DNA from: DASUAO01 sp035763745
Lineage (GTDB): Bacteria > Actinomycetota > Acidimicrobiia > IMCC26256 > PALSA-555
Assembly (NCBI GenBank): GCA_035763745.1
Contig: DASUAO010000013.1
Location: 1 to 28,145 of the forward strand
Length of the DNA stretch: 28,145 bases
Direction of reading: 5' to 3'
Shown here: piece after piece, positions 23,477 to 28,145 of the stretch
How the letters are laid out: each line of letters opens with the position of its first letter
How positions within the stretch are numbered: position 1 is the first letter of the stretch
Position numbers and translations under genes: made by a program
Notes under the pieces: model-generated
Databases searched by the model: none
The model's input: the letters and a program-made list of their open reading frames with translations, nothing else
Told to the model about the DNA's origin: nothing

Positions 23477-25117
23477 GTGAGCGAACGCACCCGTGACGTC
23501 GTCATCGTCGGTGGCGGGCACAACGGCCTGGCTTGCGCCGCCTACCTCGCGCGTTCCGGTCTCGACGTCCTCGTGCTCGAGCGACGCGACGTCCTCGGCG
23601 GAGCCGCGGTGACCGAGGAGATGTGGGACGGCTATCAGATCTCGAGTGCGTCCTATGTCGTGTCGCTGCTCCCGGATCGCATCGTCGCCGAACTCGACCT
23701 CAAGCGGTTCGGATACGACGTCTCGATCATCACGCCGGACTACTTCGTCCCGTTCCCCGACGGCAGCTCGCTCACGCTCTGGGGTGATGTGCGCCGAGAC
23801 GTCGAGGGAATCGCGAGGCTCAACGAGGCCGACGCCGAGGCCTACGTGGAGTTCGACCGCTACTTCGAGCGCGTTGCCCGGCTGATGAAGGACCTGCTGT
23901 TCGTCGTGCCGCCGAATCTCCGGCTGGCCGAGGTGCTCGGGTGGCTGCGGACCGGCGCCCGGTTCCGGGGCTGGACCGGCCGCGACGTCCACGAGATCGT
24001 CCGCCTGTTCACGATGAGCGCGGCCGACCTGCTCGACGAGTGGTTCGAGGACGATCGCGTGAAGGGAGCGCTCGCGACCCAGGCGATCATCGGGGCCTGG
24101 TGCGGGCCGATGACCCCGGGGTCGGCCTACGTGCTGATGCACCACTGGATCGGGGAGATCGACGGGCACTTCGGCGCGTGGGGCTGGGTGAAGGGCGGGA
24201 TGGGCGGCCTCTCAGCCGCGATCGCGCGGGCGGCGGAGGCGGCTGGCGCCGAGATCCGCATCGGCGCCCCGGTCGAGAGGATCTCGGTGAGCCCGCAAGG
24301 TCGCGCGGTCGGGGTCGAGCTGACCGACGGGACGCTCGTGCCGGCCCGCCAGGTGGTGTCGAGCGCGCATCCGGTCACGACCTACCTCGACCTCGTCGGT
24401 CGCGCGCACCTGCCCCCCGACGTGGTGCGCGACGTCGAGCGGTTCCGCACGCGCAGCGGCAGCGTGAAGGTGAACTTCGGCTTGTCGCGACTGCCGACCT
24501 TCCCGGCGTGGGACCAGGACGGCGAGATGCACCGTGGCCTGATGGCGGTCTCACCGTCGATGTCCTACCTCGAGCAGGCCTTCGACGACGCGAAGCACGG
24601 ACAGCCGAGCGAGCATCCCTACGCCGAGGTGATGTTCCCCACGGCGCACGAGGACGGGATCGCTCCCGAGGGCAAGCACATCATGATGGCCTTCACCCAG
24701 TACCTGCCGTACGAGACGCCGAACACGCAGGCGACGCGCGATTCGTGGGCGGCGAAGATCGTCGAGGCGGTCGGGGCGTACGCGCCCGACCTCGCCGACG
24801 CGGTCGAGCACGTCGAGGTCCTCACGCCAAGCGATCTCGAGGAGCGGTTCGGACTGCTGGGCGGGAACATCATGCAGGGCGAGATGACGCCGGACCAGAT
24901 GTTCTCCTTCCGCCCGATCCCCTCCTACGGCGACTACCGCACACCGATCCGCGGCCTCTACCTCTGCGGCGGGGGGACCCATCCCGGCGGCGGGGTGATG
25001 GCGGTGCCGGGACGCAACGCCTCACGCGTGATCGCCCGCGACGCCCGGCTCGGGCGCGCGACCGACTGGATCGATCGAGGCGCGGCGCGCGTGCGCTCGC
25101 TGCTCACCGGCGACTGA
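23477..25117 (+). CDS. FAD/NAD(P)-dependent oxidoreductase, PYROXD2/CrtI-like
   Basis: 546 residues from GTG 23477. FAD-binding VIVGGGHNGLACAAYLARSG (9-28), the second strand LVLERRDVLGGAAVTEE, an active-site middle with HHWIGEIDGHFGAWGWVKGG, and the FAD-closing CGGGTHPGGGVMAVPGRNA (497-515). This is the pattern of the phytoene-desaturase-like family that includes PYROXD2, distinct from true carotenoid CrtI by the VVSLLPDRIVAELDL region. No carotenoid genes are nearby, so I do not call it a desaturase. Reaction unknown. Confidence 0.9.
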   Translation: MSERTRDVVIVGGGHNGLACAAYLARSGLDVLVLERRDVLGGAAVTEEMWDGYQISSASYVVSLLPDRIVAELDLKRFGYDVSIITPDYFVPFPDGSSLTLWGDVRRDVEGIARLNEADAEAYVEFDRYFERVARLMKDLLFVVPPNLRLAEVLGWLRTGARFRGWTGRDVHEIVRLFTMSAADLLDEWFEDDRVKGALATQAIIGAWCGPMTPGSAYVLMHHWIGEIDGHFGAWGWVKGGMGGLSAAIARAAEAAGAEIRIGAPVERISVSPQGRAVGVELTDGTLVPARQVVSSAHPVTTYLDLVGRAHLPPDVVRDVERFRTRSGSVKVNFGLSRLPTFPAWDQDGEMHRGLMAVSPSMSYLEQAFDDAKHGQPSEHPYAEVMFPTAHEDGIAPEGKHIMMAFTQYLPYETPNTQATRDSWAAKIVEAVGAYAPDLADAVEHVEVLTPSDLEERFGLLGGNIMQGEMTPDQMFSFRPIPSYGDYRTPIRGLYLCGGGTHPGGGVMAVPGRNASRVIARDARLGRATDWIDRGAARVRSLLTGD

Positions 25118-25130
25118 GTGAGCGCGCGCA

Positions 25131-25523
25131 ATGGCGGAGGCACGACACGAGGCGGCCGAGACCCCTGCGGGCGCGTCGGGACCGACCGGTCTGGCGAGGT
25201 TGCTGCCGATCCTCGACTGGGGACGTCACTACGACCGTTCATGGCTGCGAGCCGACCTGATCGCCGGGCTCACCGTCACCGCGCTCGTCGTGCCCAAGGC
25301 GCTCGGGTACGCGGGGATCGCGGGCGTGCCGATCCAGCACGGGCTCTACGCTGCGGCGGCCGGCGCGATCCTCTGCGCCCTGCTCGGAACGGCCAGGCAG
25401 ATCTCGACCGGTCCCAGCTCGGCGCTCGCGGCGGTGTCCGGTGGACCCATCCGGGGCGACACCGCGGCGATCGCGCGGGACGTCGTCAGACGAGGAGCCC
25501 GGCGACCAACGACCCGACGATGA
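25131..25523 (+). pseudogene. SulP-family anion transporter, N-terminal fragment only
   Basis: 130 residues. Residues about 23-107 match the start of SulP sulfate/bicarbonate permeases: LPILDWGRHYDRSWLRADLI, AGLTVTALVVPKALGYAGIA, GVPIQHGLYAAAAGAILCAL and ARQISTGPSSALAAVSGG. A full protein has over 500 residues, 10-14 helices and usually a STAS domain; here the match stops near 25,440 and the frame ends in an unrelated Arg-rich tail (DVVRRGARRPTTRR) that is partly antisense to the PAP2 gene (38-bp overlap). The fragment cannot transport. It starts 13 nt after the oxidoreductase stop. A deletion between SulP and PAP2, or an assembly join, would explain it. Confidence 0.7.
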
Positions 25524-26085
25524 GCCCGAGTCCGAGGCCGGCGGTGACGTCGAGCGGGTTGTGCGCGCCCACGTAGACCCGGCCGAACATCACGAGGAAC
25601 GCCAGGAGGAACGGGAGCCACACCCCCGCCTCGGGGATCTCCACCGCCACGATGCAGGCGATCGCCACCGCGAGGATCACGTGCCCCGACGGGAAGCTCG
25701 GCCCGTGGCCGGGCACGTCGCCGCCGCGCAGCACGGCGCCCGGCTCGCTCGTCCCCGGCCGTTGGCGCACGGCGAGGAGGGGCCGGGTCCAGTGGCGGAT
25801 GACGCGCTCGGCCAGCAGCTTCATCAGGGCGGCAAGCACCACCGCTGCCGCCATCGTCCAGCTGCGGTAGTAGCGGGCGACGGCGAGGCCGGCCAGCGTT
25901 CCCACGACGAGGTTGCCGAGCTGCATGGGCGGCCATAGCGGCCAGTACAGCCAGCTCGGAAGGCCGTTGACCGCGCGGAACACCCGTTGCTCGCCATCAG
26001 GGATGTGGGGCTGGTGGGCAGCGCGAAACGAGAGGCCGAGGACGCCGGCACCCACCGCCACCCCCACGATCGCGAGCCAGGACAC
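25486..26085 (-). CDS. PAP2-family phosphatase, membrane
   Basis: 199 residues from GTG 26085, with about five to six hydrophobic helices. The phosphatase motifs are RVIRHWTRP (motif 1, about 107-115), PSFPSGH (motif 2) and GRVYVGAHNPLDV (motif 3, with the catalytic His). Such proteins dephosphorylate lipid phosphates such as undecaprenyl-PP or phosphatidate. TACGTT lies 6 nt before GTG, so the gene is leaderless, and only 22 bp separate it from the divergent membrane kinase. PAP2-type genes beside LPG-synthase-type membrane proteins suggest a role in envelope lipids (inference). Confidence 0.87.
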   Translation of the reverse strand: MSWLAIVGVAVGAGVLGLSFRAAHQPHIPDGEQRVFRAVNGLPSWLYWPLWPPMQLGNLVVGTLAGLAVARYYRSWTMAAAVVLAALMKLLAERVIRHWTRPLLAVRQRPGTSEPGAVLRGGDVPGHGPSFPSGHVILAVAIACIVAVEIPEAGVWLPFLLAFLVMFGRVYVGAHNPLDVTAGLGLGLIVGSLVAGLLV

Positions 26086-26091
26086 GAGGCG

Positions 26092-26097
26092 AACGTA
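26092..26097 (-). promoter_or_regulatory. -10 box (TACGTT) 6 nt before the PAP2 start: leaderless
   Basis: Minus-strand TACGTT, 6 nt, GTG 26085. Its TA (26096-26097) is also the TA of the opposite promoter. Confidence 0.5.
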
Positions 26098-26101
26098 GTC
26101 T
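26096..26101 (+). promoter_or_regulatory. -10 box (TAGTCT) 6 nt before the membrane-kinase start: leaderless
   Basis: TAGTCT, 6 nt, GTG 26108. Overlaps the PAP2 box by two bases, so polymerase cannot occupy both at once. Confidence 0.5.
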
Positions 26102-26107
26102 TCGGCG

Positions 26108-27553
26108 GTGGCCGGACCTTCTGTACGCGTGACCTGGGCGCCGACCGAGGTGCTGCGCCTGGTCGTCGCGTTCGTGCTCCTCTTCGTGACGGTGCTGCTC
26201 GGGGCCCTGTTCCACGACGGGATCACCGAGTTCCTCGCCGACTTGCTGCGCGGGTTGGACCGGCTGCCCGAGTGGTTCGTGACCACGCTCGCGGTCGTCG
26301 CCGAGGTGCTGATCTTGGTGCTCCTCGGCGGCGGTCTCGTCGTCGCGCTGTGGCGGCGCGAGTGGCGGTACCTGTTCACGATCGTGCTGGCGCTCGTCGT
26401 GTCGGCGATCGTCTTCCTGGTCGGTGAGGCGATCGTCGACGACGGCGTCCGGCAGGTCACCGAGGTTGACGGCTCCTGGCTGCTCGTCGAGCCGAACGAG
26501 ATCCCCATCGGTGGCGCGTTCGTGACGGGCGTGGTGAGTGCGGCGGTGCCGTGGGTGGGTCGGCGGTGGCGACGGTGGGGGTGGATCCTGGTCGCGATCA
26601 TCACGGTCGTCTGGTTCATCAGCTCCGACATCGCCCTCGATGTGATCATCGCGCTGCTGGCGGGTTGGTTCGGTGGTGCGCTCGCGGTTGCCGCGCTTGG
26701 TGCGCCGTCGATGCGACCGACCATCGAGTCGATCGACGCGGGGTTGCGCGCGGTGGGGGTGGACCTCGCCGAGCTGCACCGGGCCGACGTCGACGCACGC
26801 GGATCGTCGCCGTACTTCGGATCGACCGTCGACGGAACCCTGCTGTTCGTGAAGGCCCTCGGTGCCGACGAGCGCAGCGCCGACCTGATGTTCCGCACCT
26901 ACCGGCGGCTCGCGCCCCGTGACGTCGGCGACGAGAAGGCCGATGCGTCGCTGCGTCGCACGGTGGAGCACGAGGCCCTGGTTGCGCTCGCGGTGCGCGA
27001 CTTGGGTGTGCGCACGCCGCGCTTCGTCGCGTTCGCGCAGGCCGAGCCAAACGGCTTCGTCCTCGCGTACGAGCAGATCGCGGGCAAGTCGTTCGACCGG
27101 GTCGCCGAGCAGCAGATGACCGACGCTGCCCTCGCCGGGATCTGGGAGCAGCTGGCGCTGATGCGGCGGCACCGAGTGGCCCACCGTGACCTGCGCCTCG
27201 CGAACGTCTTCCTGGGCGACGACGGCCAGTCGTGGATCATCGACTTCGGGTTCAGCGAGCTCGCGGCCTCCGACCTGCTGCTCGCCACCGACGTCGCCGA
27301 GCTGCTCGCCTCCTCCACCACCGTGGTGGGAGCCGAGCGGGCGATCGGGGTGGCCGCGTCGGTGGTGGGTGGCGACGCCCTCGTGACCGCCGTGCCCCGA
27401 CTGCAGCTCGGGATGCTGAGCGGCGCGACCCGCACCGCGATGAAGGCCGACCCCGGTCGGCTCGACGACCTGCGGACCCGAGTGGAACGGATCGGGGTGG
27501 GTCGACCGCGCCGGGATCGGCACGAAGAGAAGAGTGGAGTCGAGGGGGCTTGA
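26108..27553 (+). CDS. Membrane-anchored kinase-like protein; C-terminal flippase domain missing
   Basis: 481 residues from GTG 26108. Six hydrophobic segments (about 15-35, 57-81, 87-108, 136-150, 158-172, 176-198) precede a protein-kinase/APH-like domain: LLFVKAL (Lys249), EHEALVALAVRDLGVRTP, HRDLRLANV (359-367, catalytic Asp361) and IIDFGFSEL (377-385, metal Asp379). I recognise this as the first two-thirds of an actinobacterial family in which the kinase is followed by a lysylphosphatidylglycerol-synthase/flippase membrane domain of about 300 residues. Here the sequence stops at the linker (RTRVERIGVGRPRRD) and the last residues, GVEGA, are read from a tRNA-like remnant. It is probably a truncated gene; the kinase domain itself looks intact. 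Confidence 0.8.
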   Translation: MAGPSVRVTWAPTEVLRLVVAFVLLFVTVLLGALFHDGITEFLADLLRGLDRLPEWFVTTLAVVAEVLILVLLGGGLVVALWRREWRYLFTIVLALVVSAIVFLVGEAIVDDGVRQVTEVDGSWLLVEPNEIPIGGAFVTGVVSAAVPWVGRRWRRWGWILVAIITVVWFISSDIALDVIIALLAGWFGGALAVAALGAPSMRPTIESIDAGLRAVGVDLAELHRADVDARGSSPYFGSTVDGTLLFVKALGADERSADLMFRTYRRLAPRDVGDEKADASLRRTVEHEALVALAVRDLGVRTPRFVAFAQAEPNGFVLAYEQIAGKSFDRVAEQQMTDAALAGIWEQLALMRRHRVAHRDLRLANVFLGDDGQSWIIDFGFSELAASDLLLATDVAELLASSTTVVGAERAIGVAASVVGGDALVTAVPRLQLGMLSGATRTAMKADPGRLDDLRTRVERIGVGRPRRDRHEEKSGVEGA

Positions 27554-27581
27554 ACCGCTGACTTCTCCGTCGCGAACGGAA
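27535..27581 (-). tRNA. Remnant of a tRNA gene: 3' half only (anticodon arm to discriminator)
   Basis: Read on the minus strand: anticodon stem TTCCG/CGGAG with 7-nt loop TTCGCGA (would be anticodon CGC), a 5-nt variable loop AAGTC, T stem AGCGG/CCCCT (one mismatch) with T loop TTCAAGC, then 7 nt CGACTCC and discriminator A at 27535. Spacing matches tRNA positions 27-73 exactly. No D arm or matching 5' acceptor strand follows in the right place, and CCA is not encoded. It is probably a duplicated attachment site or a decayed gene, not a working tRNA. Confidence 0.5.
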
Positions 27582-27650
27582 TCAGCTCGATGAGCAACCC
27601 TGAGTGACCGTGAGTGTCCGGCGAAGAACTCCAGCGCAATGTTGGCTCGC

Positions 27651-28145
27651 TCAGCTTGGCCGCCGAGCTATGAAGGCGTAGCCGAAGACCTCGAACGCGC
27701 GGGCCTTGTCTTCGCCGACGGCGTCGCCGAAGGTATCGACGGCGGGGCCGACCTCGGTGTCGACGAATCCGGCCTCTTGGAGCATGTGCCGCCAGCCCTC
27801 ACGGGGCAGCCCACCGGCGATTCAGCCGGTCCACAAATCGATGTCGCGCAGTGCTTCGGGTGGGACGGGACGGCCGTTCGCGATGTCGGCAAACTGCAGC
27901 ACGCCGCCCGGACGCAGCACCCGTCGGATCTCGTCGAATACAGCGCGCTTGTCAGCGCAGAGATTGATGACGCCATTCGAGATGACCGCGTCGGCCCAGC
28001 CGTCCGCGACCGGCAGCTGCTCGGCGAGCCCCTCACGAAACTCGACGTGCGTGGCGTACATCTCGACCGCGGTCGCTCGTGACTTGGCGAGCATCTCAGG
28101 TGTCATGTCGATGCCGACGACCTCACCCGTCCGGCCGACCTGATT
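27651..28145 (-). CDS. ArsM-like SAM methyltransferase, probable selenoprotein (partial, internal UGA)
   Basis: The 3' part of a gene entering from the right; 164 residues in the window if UGA 27824-27822 is read through. The first 107 residues show the arsenite-methyltransferase-type Rossmann fold: VVGIDMTPEMLAKSR, FREGLAEQLPVADGWADAVI, SNGVINLCADKRAVFDEIRR, VLRPGGVLQFADI. Then DIDLWTG is followed by UGA and, in the same frame, IAGGLPREGW, EAGFVDTEVG and FEVFGYAFIARRPS to a normal UGA stop (27653-27651). The internal UGA replaces the cysteine of the family motif (WTGCIAGG; the arsenic-binding Cys174 of CmArsM). A hairpin follows, so selenocysteine insertion is likely; a nonsense mutation is the alternative. 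Third-position GC is about 80%, lower than the rest of the window. Substrate may be arsenite or another soft nucleophile. Confidence 0.75.
27791..27818 (-). promoter_or_regulatory. SECIS-like hairpin directly after the internal UGA
   Basis: In the mRNA, 4-31 nt after the UGA: GCCGG pairs with CTGGC (one G-U), a 7-nt bulge on the 5' side, CCC pairs with GGG, and a CGTGA loop begins 19 nt after the UGA with G as its second base. Bacterial SECIS elements lie at this distance and need a small loop with an early G. The structure was drawn by eye, not by energy calculation. Confidence 0.4.

Noticed and set aside
27535..27632. A complete tRNA of about 98 nt, possibly tRNA-Sec
   Set aside because: GGAGT near 27632 can pair with ACTCC, and a TCA triplet occurs between, which would suit a selenoprotein neighbour. 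But the anticodon stem would have only 3 bp, position 33 is not T, and no D arm fits. Only the 3' half has proper tRNA geometry.

Overview
The window is very GC-rich (nearly every real gene uses G or C at about 90% of third codon positions) and reads as a high-GC actinobacterium. The best clue is a mycothiol-dependent formaldehyde dehydrogenase (mscR) with its metallo-beta-lactamase-fold partner. An LLM-class F420-type oxidoreductase, an LAxTG-type surface protein and many leaderless genes agree with this. The mix of families (paired amidohydrolases, DHWEDGYE/DUF11 surface protein, DcsG-like ATP-grasp) suggests Acidimicrobiia, but that placement is an inference. No rRNA, intact tRNA, CRISPR array, transposase or integrase is visible, and no gene-free stretch exceeds 300 bases.

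Layout. 1-2,728: the end of a + strand gene, then a minus-strand set of a PIG-L deacetylase, a five-helix His-rich membrane protein and a broken secretory lipase. 2,776-8,103: a plus-strand run of aldo/keto reductase, two UspA proteins, a FAD amine oxidase overlapping the second by 4 nt, an HD (p)ppGpp-hydrolase-like protein, a class III aminotransferase and a 43-residue membrane peptide. 8,178-10,227: two overlapping amidohydrolase genes. 10,334-11,900: a divergent thioesterase and ATP-grasp ligase. 11,916-16,331: a 1,471-residue surface protein with DUF11 and SdrD_B-like repeats and a C-terminal LALTG anchor. 16,515-19,973: F420-type oxidoreductase (minus), mscR plus metallo-hydrolase, and a ParB-fold protein. 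19,993-25,117: FkbM methyltransferase (minus), serine beta-lactamase-like hydrolase, membrane-anchored FMN glutamate-synthase-like protein and a PYROXD2/CrtI-like oxidoreductase. 25,131-28,145: a truncated SulP transporter, a PAP2 phosphatase, a membrane kinase that stops where its usual flippase domain should start, a 3'-half tRNA remnant, and the 3' part of an ArsM-like methyltransferase.

The most striking observations are these. (1) The ArsM-like gene has an in-frame UGA exactly where the family carries its conserved catalytic cysteine; the frame stays open for 56 more family-like codons and a bacterial SECIS-like hairpin follows directly, so it is a selenoprotein candidate. (2) A canonically spaced tRNA 3' half lies over the end of the truncated kinase gene and beside that methyltransferase, which has lower GC3, as if this were the edge of an integrated island. 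(3) At least ten genes have a TAnnnT -10 hexamer exactly 6-7 nt before the start codon, the signature of leaderless mRNAs; at two divergent promoters the opposing -10 boxes share the same TA. (4) Three genes (lipase, SulP, kinase/flippase) have lost large parts.
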